A stretch of 64,000 nt of DNA, from positions 2,614,001-2,678,000 of the forward strand of contig NZ_AP018786.1 in assembly GCF_003609995.1 (NCBI RefSeq). The letters run 5' to 3'. Below, piece after piece: positions 47,182 to 56,470 of this stretch. A program made the position numbers and the translations under genes. Under the pieces are notes generated by a model. That model searched no databases. It had not been told where the DNA came from and saw nothing but the letters and a program-made list of their open reading frames with translations. Numbering within the stretch: the stretch's first letter is position 1; every line of letters starts with the position of its first letter. Origin of the DNA: Sutterella megalosphaeroides (lineage in GTDB: Bacteria > Pseudomonadota > Gammaproteobacteria > Burkholderiales > Burkholderiaceae_F).

Positions 47182-47793
47182 ATGGAAAAGAACAGCAAAT
47201 GGTATCTCGCCGGCATCTGCCTGATCGGCGTCGTGGTCGGCATCGTGTTTGTCGGCGTTCTGACGAGCGTCGTGCATTGGGCCGGCACGCCGAAGTTCTG
47301 CGGCGAATTCTGCCACTCGATGACGGTGACCTACCAGGCCTACCAGAAGGGCCAGCACTTCCGTACGGCTTCCGGCGCCACGGCCGGCTGCTCGGACTGC
47401 CACCTGAAGAACCACTCGAATGAACACGTCGGCCCGATCGACTACGTGGCTCTCCTCCTCGACAAGGCTCACGCCGGTTCCGTCTCGCTCATCGGTCAGA
47501 TCCAGGGCTCGCTCAGCACGGTCGAAAAGCAGATCGAAAAGCGTCCCCACATGGCCGAAGCCGTTCATCAGCAGATGATCGACCGCAACTTCTCCGCCTG
47601 CCGCGGCTGCCACGAAGTTGAAAAGATGTACAACCCGAAGAAGCCGATGGTTGCCGCCATCCACAAGGGCATGGGCCCCGACTCCGAAAAGAAGGTCGAC
47701 TGCCTTGCCTGCCATCCGACGGCCGGCCATGACTACACGGGCCTCGGCATGGAAGACCTCGTCGCCAAGACGGAAGAACCCGCCAAGAAGTGA
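47182..47793 (+). CDS. NapC/NirT-type tetraheme cytochrome c
   Basis: A membrane-anchored quinol dehydrogenase that passes electrons to periplasmic reductases. The 203-residue protein has one N-terminal helix (residues 7-32) and four heme-binding sites: CGEFCH at 40-45, CSDCH at 70-74, CRGCH at 140-144 and CLACH at 174-178. The first has three residues between the cysteines instead of two; the following Met (HSM) is the usual heme-1 ligand place of the NapC/NrfH family. No reductase gene is next to it, so the partner is unknown (nitrite, TMAO, fumarate or other). An FNR box precedes it and a terminator follows. Confidence 0.88.
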   Translation: MEKNSKWYLAGICLIGVVVGIVFVGVLTSVVHWAGTPKFCGEFCHSMTVTYQAYQKGQHFRTASGATAGCSDCHLKNHSNEHVGPIDYVALLLDKAHAGSVSLIGQIQGSLSTVEKQIEKRPHMAEAVHQQMIDRNFSACRGCHEVEKMYNPKKPMVAAIHKGMGPDSEKKVDCLACHPTAGHDYTGLGMEDLVAKTEEPAKK

Positions 47794-47821
47794 TTCTCGG
47801 CCCGTTCGGAACATTTCCTGA

Positions 47822-47860
47822 AAAATCCCGAAGCGGAAACGCTTCGGGATTTTTTGTTTT
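47822..47860 (+). terminator. Terminator after the tetraheme cytochrome
   Basis: aaaatcccgaagc-ggaaac-gcttcgggatttttt: perfect long stem with T-run. Confidence 0.9.
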
Positions 47861-47963
47861 CGTCCCCTTCGGTCGAAGTCGGCGGGCGGTACTCGGTCTA
47901 AAATCGAGAAACCGCACGCCCGGCCGACGTTGCGCCGGGCCACTTCCACGAATCTCTTACGCC

Positions 47964-50642
47964 ATGGCCAAGACTACGATTCATCGTTCCGACTACCGCG
48001 TCCCGACGCACCTCATCGACACCGTCAAACTCGAGTTCGATCTCGACCCGGAGAGCACCGGCGTCACCAACACGATGCACGTCGTGCCCAACCCCCAGAG
48101 CACCGAAAAGGGCGCGCCCCTGGTGCTCAACGGCGAAGAACTCACGCTCGTGAGCGTGACGGTGAACGGGCGCCTCCTGAGCGAAACGGAATACGACGTG
48201 TCGCCGACGGCGCTCACGATTCCGAACATCGTGGGCGAAAGCACGATTTCGATCGTCAACCGCTTCAGCCCCGTGCAGAACACCGCCCTCTCGGGCATCT
48301 ACGTCTCGGGCGGCAACCTCATGAGCCAGTGCGAGTCGGAAGGTTTCCGCCGCATCACGTACTTCCTCGACCGCCCCGACGTGCTCGCCCGCTACACCGT
48401 GGCGATTCGCGCGCCGAAGGACCTCTACCCGATTCTTCTCTCGAACGGCAACCGCATGGAAGAGAAGGACCTCGGCGACGGGCGTCACTACGCCCTCTGG
48501 GTCGACCCGTTTCCGAAACCCTCGTACCTCTTCGCGCTCGTGGCGGGCAAGCTCGTGTGCCGCAGCGAAATCTTCCCGCTCAAGGACGGCCGCCAGGCTT
48601 CGCTTGAAATCTGGGTCGAACCGCAGGATCTCGAAAAGACCGCGCACACGCTTGAAAGTCTGAAGAAGTCCATCCGTTGGGACGAAGAACGCTGGGGGCT
48701 CGAACTCGACCTCGAGGGCTTTCGCATCGTCGCGACGAACGACTTCAATTTCGGCGCCATGGAGAATAAGGGCCTCAACATCTTCAACGCCCGTTGCGCC
48801 CTCGCCAACCCGAAGGTTGCTACCGACGACGACTATCTGCGGGTCGAATCCGTGGTGGGTCACGAGTACTTCCACAACTGGACGGGCAACCGCGTGACGC
48901 TGCGCGACTGGTTCCAGCTCGCCCTGAAGGAAGGTCTCACGGTCTTCCGCGACCAGGAATTCTCCGCCGACATGCTCGGAGAAGCCTCCGCGCGCGCCGT
49001 GCAGCGCATCAAGGACGTGCGCTTCCTGCGCACGAACCAGTTCCCGGAAGACGCGAGCCCGATGGCGCACCCGATTCGCCCCGAGAGCTACCTCGACATC
49101 AACAACTTCTACACCATGACCGTTTACGAGAAGGGTGCGGAAGTGATCCGCATGCTTCAGACGCTGCTCGGTCGCGAGACGTTCCGTCGCGGGTTCGATC
49201 TCTACATCGCGAAAAACGACGGCGGCGCCGCCACGCTCGAAGCGTTCCTCGAAGCCATGCAGGAAGCCGCAGGGCGCGACCTCGGTCAGTTCGCCCTCTG
49301 GTTCTCGCAGGCGGGTACGCCGCGCCTGAAGGTCGAAACCCGTTGGGACGACGTGAACCACACCTTCACGCTGAGCGCGACGCAGACGACGCCCGCCACG
49401 CCCGGGCAGCCCATCAAGCGTCCGTTCCTGATCCCGTTCCCCGTGGCGCTTCTCGACCCGACGACGGGTGCGGAAATGCCCGTGCAGCTCATTGAAGAAG
49501 ACGAAGCGCCCGCCCCCGGAACGCGCATGCTCGAACTTCGCGAAACGCATCACGAATGGGTGTTTGCGGGCCTTCCCGCCTGCCCGGTGTCCTCGCTCAA
49601 CCGCGGTTTTGCGGCCCCCGTCATTCTCGAGGCCGACTACGACGACGCGACGCTCGCCTTCCTCGCCACGCGCGACGGCGACCCCTTCAACCGTTGGGAC
49701 GCGATGAACGAGCTGATGCTGCGCACGCTGCACGCGCAGGTGCGCGCGAAGCTTACGCACGAACCGAAGGACGTCGACCCGCTCTTCCTCAATGTCGTGG
49801 GCGAACTGCTCTCGGCTCCGGACCTCTCGCCCGCCTTCAAGGCCGTGGCGTTAGAGCTCCCGAGCGAACGGCTCGTTTCCGAGCGCGAACCCCTCATCGA
49901 CCCTCAGGCCGTGCACTACGCGCGCGAATACGTTCGCGCGGCGATCGGCAAGCGCTGGATCACGAAGTTCCTTGAAACGGTCGACGCGAACCGCACGCCC
50001 GGCGCCTACTCGCCCGATCCTGAAAGCGCCGGCCGACGCGCGCTCAAGAATCTCGCGCTCGGCTACGCCCACGCCTCCGGGAACCCGCGTGCGACCATCG
50101 CGCTGCGCGACCAGTTCAACACGGCCGACAACCTTACCGACAAGCTCGCCGCTCTGCAGCACATGGTGAATTCGCAGTCGCCCGCGAAGCAGGACATGGC
50201 GGTCGAGGCGCTGCGCGAGTGGTACGCCGAGCCCTTGCTCATCAACAAGTGGCTCACGATCCAGGCGACGGCTTCGCTCTTCCCGGGCGAAGAACCCGTG
50301 CTCGAGCGCGTTCGCGAGCTGATGCAGACGAACTTCTTCTCGATCAAGAACCCGAACAACGTCTATGCGTTGCTCCTTGCGTTCTTCACGCAGAACGCGG
50401 CCGAATTCCACGCCGTCGACGGGTCGGGCTACCGCTTCTGGTCCGAGATCGTTCTCGAACTCAACCGCATCAACCCGCACGTGGCGGCCCGCGTCGCCCG
50501 CGCGCTTGAGAACTGGCGCCGCTACACGCCTGCACTCTCGCGCCAGATGTACGACGCGTTGCAGTTCGTTTATTCGCGCAAGGACGAGCTCTCCCCGAAC
50601 GTCCTCGAAGTGATCGAAAAGACGCTCGGCAACCCCGTCTGA
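47964..50642 (+). CDS. pepN: Aminopeptidase N
   Basis: A cytoplasmic M1 zinc aminopeptidase. The 892-residue protein has the exopeptidase motif GAMEN at 264-268 and the zinc motif HEYFHNWTGNR at 300-310 with the second Glu in LKEGLTVFRDQEF. The C-terminal half is the helical PepN domain. ATG 47964 gives the normal start MAKTTIHRSDYRVP. PepN-fbp order is conserved in Burkholderiales. Confidence 0.97.
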   Translation: MAKTTIHRSDYRVPTHLIDTVKLEFDLDPESTGVTNTMHVVPNPQSTEKGAPLVLNGEELTLVSVTVNGRLLSETEYDVSPTALTIPNIVGESTISIVNRFSPVQNTALSGIYVSGGNLMSQCESEGFRRITYFLDRPDVLARYTVAIRAPKDLYPILLSNGNRMEEKDLGDGRHYALWVDPFPKPSYLFALVAGKLVCRSEIFPLKDGRQASLEIWVEPQDLEKTAHTLESLKKSIRWDEERWGLELDLEGFRIVATNDFNFGAMENKGLNIFNARCALANPKVATDDDYLRVESVVGHEYFHNWTGNRVTLRDWFQLALKEGLTVFRDQEFSADMLGEASARAVQRIKDVRFLRTNQFPEDASPMAHPIRPESYLDINNFYTMTVYEKGAEVIRMLQTLLGRETFRRGFDLYIAKNDGGAATLEAFLEAMQEAAGRDLGQFALWFSQAGTPRLKVETRWDDVNHTFTLSATQTTPATPGQPIKRPFLIPFPVALLDPTTGAEMPVQLIEEDEAPAPGTRMLELRETHHEWVFAGLPACPVSSLNRGFAAPVILEADYDDATLAFLATRDGDPFNRWDAMNELMLRTLHAQVRAKLTHEPKDVDPLFLNVVGELLSAPDLSPAFKAVALELPSERLVSEREPLIDPQAVHYAREYVRAAIGKRWITKFLETVDANRTPGAYSPDPESAGRRALKNLALGYAHASGNPRATIALRDQFNTADNLTDKLAALQHMVNSQSPAKQDMAVEALREWYAEPLLINKWLTIQATASLFPGEEPVLERVRELMQTNFFSIKNPNNVYALLLAFFTQNAAEFHAVDGSGYRFWSEIVLELNRINPHVAARVARALENWRRYTPALSRQMYDALQFVYSRKDELSPNVLEVIEKTLGNPV

Positions 50643-50656
50643 GTCGGCTCGCTCTC

Positions 50657-50674
50657 GGGGAGGCACGCCTCCCC
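50657..50674. repeat. GC-rich palindrome between pepN and fbp
   Basis: ggggaggc-ac-gcctcccc, 14 bases after the pepN stop. There is no T-run, so it is a weak terminator at best. Confidence 0.4.
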
Positions 50675-50777
50675 TACCCCCGCTTCGAAGGAATCGCCTC
50701 GTACGACGGCGAAGCGATTCCTCAAAACCATCGTCGGCATTCCAACAGCATCCCAAGCATCAAAAGGAATCTTCATC

Positions 50778-51794
50778 GTGTCCATGTCGCTCCATCAGTA
50801 CCTCGCCCGCGAAGAGTCGCTTCACGACCTCGATCCGGTCCTCTCGCGTCTCATCGTGAGCGTGTCGGAAGCCTGCAAGGAAATCAGCTTCAAAGTCCGC
50901 AACGGCGCCCTGGCGGGCGTGCTCGGTCTGGCCGGGACGGAAAACGTTCAGGGCGAAGACCAGAAGAAGCTCGACGTCATCAGCAACGACATCTTCGTTG
51001 ACGCCGTGGCCCGCTCGGGTTCGGTCTGCGGCATGGTGAGCGAAGAAATCGACCACGTGATGTCCGTGCCCGAAGAGCTTCCGCTCGGCCCCTACCTCAT
51101 CTGCTTCGACCCGCTCGACGGCTCGAGCAACATCGACATCAACGTGTCGATCGGTTCGATCTTCTCGGTCCTTCCCGCCGTGCGTCCGAAGCGCGTCGCC
51201 GCGGACGAAGACTTCCTCATGTCGGGCCGCAACCAGGTGGCGGCGGGCTACTGCATGTACGGCCCGCAGACGCAGCTCGTTCTTACGTTCGGCCGCGGCG
51301 TCGTGATGTTCACGCTCGACCCGACCACGGGCACGTTCCTCCTCACGCAGGAAAACGTGAGCGTTGCGCGCGAAGCGAAGGAATTCGCCATCAACTGCTC
51401 GAACATGCGTCACTGGGAAGCCCCCGTGAAGCGCTACATTGCCGAACTCCTCGAAGGCAAGACGGGCGTTCGCGGCAAGGACTTCAACATGCGCTGGATC
51501 GCCGCCATGGTGGCCGAAGTGCACCGCATCCTGCAGCGCGGCGGCATCTTCATGTACCCGCGCGACCACCGCGACCTCTCGAAGCCCGGGAAACTGCGCC
51601 TCATGTACGAAGCCAACCCGATGGCCATGCTCATGGAAAACGCGGGCGGCGCCGCCACGACGGGCCGCATGCCGATTCTCGACGTCGTGCCGCAGAAGAT
51701 TCACGAACGCGTGGCGGTCTTCCTCGGCGCGGCCGACGAAGTCGAACTCGTGACGGGCTACCACCGCGAAGCCGACGCGGCCGAAGCGAAGTAA
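50778..51794 (+). CDS. fbp: Fructose-1,6-bisphosphatase, class 1
   Basis: This enzyme hydrolyses fructose-1,6-bisphosphate in gluconeogenesis. The 338-residue protein has the metal motif [19 protein letters not shown], and the substrate segment [24 protein letters not shown]. It starts with a GTG at 50778, favoured by AAGGA ten bases upstream; the ATG at 50784 is the alternative. It belongs to the pepN-fbp pair. Confidence 0.97.
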   Translation: MSMSLHQYLAREESLHDLDPVLSRLIVSVSEACKEISFKVRNGALAGVLGLAGTENVQGEDQKKLDVISNDIFVDAVARSGSVCGMVSEEIDHVMSVPEELPLGPYLICFDPLDGSSNIDINVSIGSIFSVLPAVRPKRVAADEDFLMSGRNQVAAGYCMYGPQTQLVLTFGRGVVMFTLDPTTGTFLLTQENVSVAREAKEFAINCSNMRHWEAPVKRYIAELLEGKTGVRGKDFNMRWIAAMVAEVHRILQRGGIFMYPRDHRDLSKPGKLRLMYEANPMAMLMENAGGAATTGRMPILDVVPQKIHERVAVFLGAADEVELVTGYHREADAAEAK

Positions 51795-51861
51795 CGCCCG
51801 AACGTTTCCCTCGGCAAAAGGGACGGCCGTGCGTCGCCCCCTTGCCGAGAACGCCCGAACG

Positions 51862-51896
51862 AAAAAGCCCCGGACCGTCGACGTCCGGGGCTTTTC
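51862..51896. terminator. Bidirectional terminator between fbp and the LapA-domain gene
   Basis: aaaagccccggac / gtccggggctttt, symmetric with A- and T-runs. Confidence 0.9.
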
Positions 51897-51913
51897 GTTC
51901 GTTATTCGGGCTT

Positions 51914-52483
51914 TCAGAAGAGGTCTTCGAAGATTTCCTTCTTCTTCGCTTCTTCAACCACTTCCGCGCGCGGCGCGGGGAGCGCGGCGAGCACGCGCTT
52001 TTCAAGTTCGCCGAGCGTGTCGGAAAGCTTCGTCTGCGCTTCCGTCTGACGGCGCTCCTGCGCTTCCGCAAGCGCGTCGAGGCGCTTTTCGAAGGCGGCG
52101 TTGCGATCGCGCGTCATCTGCAGAAGTTCGTCCGTGCGATCCGTGAGAAGCGTTTCGAGCTTATCCAGACGGGCGGCGAACTCCGTACGAATTTCCGCCA
52201 CGCGGCTCTTGTCGGCGTCTTCGGCCACCTGACGGGCGGCGCGGGCTTCTTTGTAGGCCGCGCGCAACTCCATCATCATGCTCGCCTGCTGCCAGACGGT
52301 ATAGACGGCGAGAAGCAGAACCACGATGCCGAAGCCGCCCACGACCAGGATGCCGAGCGGAGCCTGAATCTCGGTATAGACGAGGTTCACGGTCGTCACT
52401 TGGGAGAGCGCTCCCCAGTTGATGATGAGGAACACGGCAAGAACGATGAGGACGAGCAACATCCCAACGGTTCGGAACTTCAA
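51914..52483 (-). CDS. LapA-domain (DUF1049) membrane protein with coiled-coil tail
   Basis: A 189-residue inner-membrane protein. Two hydrophobic segments (about 4-24 and 43-65) separated by a short loop with NWGALSQVTTVNLVYTEIQAPLG match the LapA/DUF1049 domain. Residues 70-175 are a long, highly charged predicted coiled coil (for example RTEFAARLDKLETLLTDRTDELLQ), ending EIFEDLF. E. coli LapA is about 100 residues and works with LapB; here the LapA-like gene is far from lapB. Its function as LapA is inference. It shares a terminator with fbp. Confidence 0.75.
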   Translation of the reverse strand: MKFRTVGMLLVLIVLAVFLIINWGALSQVTTVNLVYTEIQAPLGILVVGGFGIVVLLLAVYTVWQQASMMMELRAAYKEARAARQVAEDADKSRVAEIRTEFAARLDKLETLLTDRTDELLQMTRDRNAAFEKRLDALAEAQERRQTEAQTKLSDTLGELEKRVLAALPAPRAEVVEEAKKKEIFEDLF

Positions 52484-52613
52484 TTTTCTCTCCTAAAACT
52501 AAACGCACGGCCCTTCGGGCATTCGGCGCACGACGATAGTGCTCCCGAGGTGACAAATCTATAATAACAGGCCGTATCGGTTTCCTTTGGACGCTTCTGG
52601 GAGATTCTCACTC

Positions 52614-53261
52614 ATGCAGACCGACTTCCGCTTTCCCCGTCTTCACATCGTCGACCATCCGCTCGTGCAGCACAAGCTCTCGCTCATGCGCGACAAAAAC
52701 ACGTCGACGCGCGACTTCCGCGAACTTCTGAAGGAAATCGCCATGCTGATGGGGTTCGAGCTCACGCGCGACTTCCCGATCGACTACGAAGAAATCGAAA
52801 CGCCGCTCACCTCGTTCAAGGCCCCCTTCATGAAGGGCAAGAAGTGCGTGATCGTCCCGGTGCTGCGCGCCGGTCTCGGCATGACCGACGGACTGCTCCT
52901 TCTCATGCCCTCGGCCCGCGTCGGTCACATCGGTCTTTACCGCGACGAGAACAAGATGCCGGTCGAATACCTCGTGCGCCTCCCCGAACTCGAAGACCGC
53001 ACGTTCATCCTCGTCGATCCGATGCTTGCGACCGGCAACTCCGCCGCTCACGCCGTCGACGTCCTCAAGAAGCGCGGCGTCCCCGGCGACCACATCCGCT
53101 TCATGGCGCTCGTGGCCGCCCCCGAAGGCGTCGGCGTCTTCCAGGAACTTCACCCCGACGTCGACCTCTACGTGGCCGCCCTCGACGACCACCTCGACGA
53201 GAACGCCTACATCGTTCCGGGGCTCGGCGACGCGGGCGACCGCATCTTCGGCACCAAGTAA
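52614..53261 (+). CDS. upp: Uracil phosphoribosyltransferase
   Basis: Upp salvages uracil to UMP. The 215-residue protein has the [15 protein letters not shown] segment, the PRPP-binding [15 protein letters not shown] and the C-terminal uracil-binding region [19 protein letters not shown] 52614 (MQTDFRFP) is chosen over the earlier in-frame start. TATAAT at 52560-52565 is a likely -10. Confidence 0.96.
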   Translation: MQTDFRFPRLHIVDHPLVQHKLSLMRDKNTSTRDFRELLKEIAMLMGFELTRDFPIDYEEIETPLTSFKAPFMKGKKCVIVPVLRAGLGMTDGLLLLMPSARVGHIGLYRDENKMPVEYLVRLPELEDRTFILVDPMLATGNSAAHAVDVLKKRGVPGDHIRFMALVAAPEGVGVFQELHPDVDLYVAALDDHLDENAYIVPGLGDAGDRIFGTK

Positions 53262-53298
53262 GCCCGCGCTCTCCCGACGAGCGCCCCGACTTCGAACG

Positions 53299-53330
53299 AG
53301 CCCCCGAGGGAGAACCCTTCGGGGGTTTCA
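53299..53330 (+). terminator. Terminator after upp
   Basis: cccccgaggg-agaa-cccttcggggg followed by TTTCATTTTG. Confidence 0.75.
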
Positions 53331-53706
53331 TTTTGTTCGGTCGTTCGTTTATTTCGTACGCCCCTGCGCGCGGCCCGCGGTCCCGCCCCGTAAAAATTAC
53401 GTATTTATACTTATTTCCAGAATCGATTTTTCACGGCATTTTTGCAACCACAGATTTAAGGGTTTTTACCCAGTGTCCGCTTACATTTTAAGCAAATTCT
53501 GACAATTTCTACTCACTTCAGGGTATTTTTCGCGCTCTTCTCCGAAAAATTTTCGGCTTCTGCGCCTTGCTTCCGGCGCTTTGCTCTTCTTATCCGCAAC
53601 TTAAAGGAGCATCATTACTCCCGAACGAATTACGCGCATTCCCGGAGCTTTCCTTGTTGCGCGACCTTTTTCCCTTTACCGACCAAACCTTCTAGGACCA
53701 GTCATC
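53331..53706. other. AT-rich leader upstream of the FrdC-like gene
   Basis: A 376-base stretch without a gene and clearly richer in A/T than its surroundings. It includes a perfect 15-bp palindrome CCGAAAA-A-TTTTCGG at 53542-53556, an imperfect AAATT-N5-AATTT repeat near 53492-53506, and several T-runs. No FNR consensus is found. A regulatory leader for the downstream respiratory gene is the simplest reading. Confidence 0.4.
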
Positions 53707-54534
53707 ATGACGACCCCTGATTCCGTCAAGTACAGCAACACCCCGACCGCGACCGAAAACGTCTGGGGCGTCGGCCTCAAGGATGCGAAGCGCCGCAGCA
53801 AGTACCTCGCCTACTGCGACGTCGCTCAGTCCGTCACCGGCCTCATCCTCGGTCTCTTCCTCTTCTGCCACATGGCGTTCACGAGCTCCGTGAACTTCGG
53901 CAAGGACCTCTTCGCGAACCTCATCGAAACCTCGGGCGGCGCCTTCATCAACGGTGAAGAACACCTCTGGATGCACGTCGTTTTCGTCGGCTTCATCTTC
54001 GTTTGTGTCGTGATTCACGCCCTGTGCGCCCTGCGTCGCTTCCCGACCTCCTACCGTCAGTGCCGTGACATCAAGGCTCACTATCGCCTCCTCCGTCACG
54101 AAGACACGACCCTCTGGATGGTTCAGCTCGTCACGGCCTTCCTCCTCTTCCTCCTGGTGTTCCCGCATCTCATGAGCATGCTCACGAACCCGGGCGGTTT
54201 CGACCCGAACCTCATCGGCGTGCACACCTACCACAACGGTCTGCTCTACACGTTCATCTTCCTCGTCGTGACGGAACTCCACGGTATGATCGGTCTCTAC
54301 CGTCTCGCCGTTAAGTGGGACATCTTCGCGAAGAACCCCGAACGCGACATCATCGACCAGCGTCAGGGCGACCGTGCCGGCCTTCGCAAGACCATGCTCG
54401 GCGTTGCTCTCCTCATGATCGTCATGGGTTCGATCACGATCTGGACGAACTACTCGATTGGCGCCGAACAGGTGGCCAACGGTCAGGAGGCCCAGCGCTA
54501 CGAACTCCCCGCCGACAAGGCCTGGTTCCACTAA
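53707..54534 (+). CDS. frdC: Fumarate reductase-type cytochrome b (FrdC-like)
   Basis: A di-heme membrane anchor of the epsilonproteobacterial quinol:fumarate reductase type. The 275-residue protein has five predicted helices with histidines in the expected places: LFCHMAF, EEHLWMH, VIHALCAL, FPHLMSM and VTELHGMIGLYRLAVKW near the end. This fits the five-helix, two-heme anchor that takes electrons from menaquinol. The catalytic frdA and frdB, usually directly downstream, are absent; pepP converges instead. ATG 53707 with AGGA upstream. Confidence 0.85.
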   Translation: MTTPDSVKYSNTPTATENVWGVGLKDAKRRSKYLAYCDVAQSVTGLILGLFLFCHMAFTSSVNFGKDLFANLIETSGGAFINGEEHLWMHVVFVGFIFVCVVIHALCALRRFPTSYRQCRDIKAHYRLLRHEDTTLWMVQLVTAFLLFLLVFPHLMSMLTNPGGFDPNLIGVHTYHNGLLYTFIFLVVTELHGMIGLYRLAVKWDIFAKNPERDIIDQRQGDRAGLRKTMLGVALLMIVMGSITIWTNYSIGAEQVANGQEAQRYELPADKAWFH

Positions 54535-54595
54535 GAACCCACCTCGTTCTCCTCTCGCGGAGGGTTGCCCCGCAACGCTCCGCGCGCGAACAAAC

Positions 54596-54628
54596 AAAGC
54601 CCGCCGACTTCGGTCGTGCGGGCTTTGT
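54596..54628. terminator. Bidirectional terminator between frdC and pepP
   Basis: aaagcccgc / gcgggcttt stem with TGTCTTTTTC on the plus side and an A-run on the other. Confidence 0.8.
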
Positions 54629-54643
54629 CTTTTTCAACGCCGC

Positions 54644-56395
54644 TCAGAGGGGCTTTGCGGCGCGGCTCAGCCACCGGCGTGCGCGCTCCGAGAGGTGCGG
54701 GCGCAGACGGCGCGCGCACGCGGCGTTGAAGCGGTTGAGCGCCTCGCGCATCGGGAAGTCCTTGGGAAGCGTGCGAACGTCGACGGGAAGGCACGTGAGG
54801 GGTTCCGTGCGCAGGAAGCGCCCGAAGGGCGTCGTGCCGCCCTCGACGACGGCGATGAGGTTTTCGACCCGCACGCCCCAGTGACCCGGTCGGTAGAGCC
54901 CTGGTTCGTCCGAAATTACGTTCCCGAGCGCAAGCGGCTCCGAAACGCGCGGCGAAATGCCGCAGGGGCCTTCGTGCACGTTGAGGACGTAGCCTACGCC
55001 GTGGCCCGTACCGTGACCGAAGTCGCACCCCGCCTGCCAGAGGTCGTAGCGCGCGAGAGCGTCGATTTGCGAACCCTTCGTCCCCTCGGGGAAGCGGCAG
55101 CCGAGCAGTCGAAGCATCCCCGCCGTCACGAGGGCGACGTCGGCCTTCATCGCGGCGCTCGGTTCGCCAACGGCGGTCATGCGCGTGATGTCGGTGGTAC
55201 CGCACTCGTACTGAGCGCCCGAGTCGATCAAAAGCAGGCCGTTTCCTTCGATGCGCGCGTCTTCGCCGCGATGCGGCTGGTAGTGGGGAAGCGCCGCGTT
55301 CGGGCCGAAGGCGCAAATCGTCTCGAAGCTCTCTTCAAGAAATTCCGGATCCTTCGCGCGCCACGCGTGCAGCATCTCGACGACGTCGCATTCGGTCGGG
55401 CGTTCGCCCGCGTCGAGCCGCTCTTCGAGTTCGGCGTAAAACTCCGCAAGCGCGATGCCGTCCTTCAGCATTGCTTCGCGAATGAGTTCGAGCTCGGCCG
55501 GGGACTTGTGGCTCTTCATCGCGGCAACGGGCGAAGCGCCGTACCGCACGCGGGCACGCTCGGCCGCGCGGGCGTAGGCGCGCGACGTCCGGCGCGGGTC
55601 GAGTAGGAGCGTCGTCCCTTCCAGTGCTTCGAGCGCCGTCCCGAGCGCCTCGGGTTCGCGCAGATCGATCCCCGAAGCCGCAAGCGCGGCTCGGGCCGTC
55701 TCGTCAAAGCGCACGCCTTCGCTGAAGAGCTCCGCACGGTCGGCGCAAACGAGCATCGCGGCGCCGAACACCGGATTGCAGGGGACGTCCCGCCCGCGCA
55801 GGTTCGTAAGCCACGCAATATCGTCGAGCGACGTCAGAAGCACCGCATCCGTCGCCTCCGACGCGAGCGTCTGGCGCAGTACGGCAAGCTTCACCCGCGC
55901 ATCGACCCCCGGGCGCTTCATGGGACGAACGGCCGACACGACGGGACTCGGCCGATCGGGCCAGATTTCCGGATGCCCCGCGAAGAGGTCGCTCCCGAGG
56001 AGTTCGATCCCGACCCCGGCCAGCACGGACGAAATCTCCTCGAAAGCCTCGTGCGAAACGAGTCGCGCGTCGATCGCGACGCGCGCCCCAGCGGGCAGTG
56101 TCTTCAGAAGACGCGCCGTCGCTTCCTTCAGAGGATCGCGCTCGGCGCGAAGGAGTTCGACCCCATCGAAGAGCGTTTTTTCGGCCTGCACCCAATAGCG
56201 GCTGTCGACCGCGAGCACCGCAAAGTCCGTCGCGACGCAGAGCACGCCCGCGCTGCCTTCGAACCCCGAGAGGTGCGCTCGAAGCGCCCAACTGGGCGCC
56301 ACGTATTCGGAAAGATAAGGGTCCGCCGTCGGAACGATCACGGCATCGAACGCTTCGCTGCGAAGCGCCTTGCGGGTAAGTTGAAGGGCGTCCAT
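54644..56395 (-). CDS. pepP: Aminopeptidase P family protein (M24B)
   Basis: A metallopeptidase that removes the residue before proline. The 583-residue protein is the long three-domain form: two creatinase-type N-terminal domains (about 1-300) and a pita-bread catalytic domain with all five metal ligands (LLIDSGAQYECGTTDITRM, HGTGHGVGYVLNVHEGP, ISDEPGLY and RVENLIAV). Long M24B forms are common in gut bacteria and betaproteobacteria. It ends in front of the terminator shared with frdC. Confidence 0.92.
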   Translation of the reverse strand: MDALQLTRKALRSEAFDAVIVPTADPYLSEYVAPSWALRAHLSGFEGSAGVLCVATDFAVLAVDSRYWVQAEKTLFDGVELLRAERDPLKEATARLLKTLPAGARVAIDARLVSHEAFEEISSVLAGVGIELLGSDLFAGHPEIWPDRPSPVVSAVRPMKRPGVDARVKLAVLRQTLASEATDAVLLTSLDDIAWLTNLRGRDVPCNPVFGAAMLVCADRAELFSEGVRFDETARAALAASGIDLREPEALGTALEALEGTTLLLDPRRTSRAYARAAERARVRYGASPVAAMKSHKSPAELELIREAMLKDGIALAEFYAELEERLDAGERPTECDVVEMLHAWRAKDPEFLEESFETICAFGPNAALPHYQPHRGEDARIEGNGLLLIDSGAQYECGTTDITRMTAVGEPSAAMKADVALVTAGMLRLLGCRFPEGTKGSQIDALARYDLWQAGCDFGHGTGHGVGYVLNVHEGPCGISPRVSEPLALGNVISDEPGLYRPGHWGVRVENLIAVVEGGTTPFGRFLRTEPLTCLPVDVRTLPKDFPMREALNRFNAACARRLRPHLSERARRWLSRAAKPL

Positions 56396-56423
56396 GGTGG
56401 TGAAACGGTATGAAAAAAGAGGA

Positions 56424-56447
56424 AAAGGCGGCCCGAACGGGCCGCCT
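56424..56447 (-). terminator. Terminator after the small lipoprotein gene
   Basis: aaggcggccc-gaac-gggccgcctt, followed on the minus strand by TTCCTCTTTTTTC. Confidence 0.75.
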
Positions 56448-56470
56448 TCGTTATGGAATTTCGGCGCGCG

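Noticed and set aside
48000..49760. Long minus-strand open frame within pepN
   Set aside because: Antisense to the conserved M1 peptidase core, with shadow composition and no start signal.
53400..53530. FNR-like sites upstream of frdC
   Set aside because: Only weak partial matches; none has the TTGAT and ATCAA arms at the right spacing.
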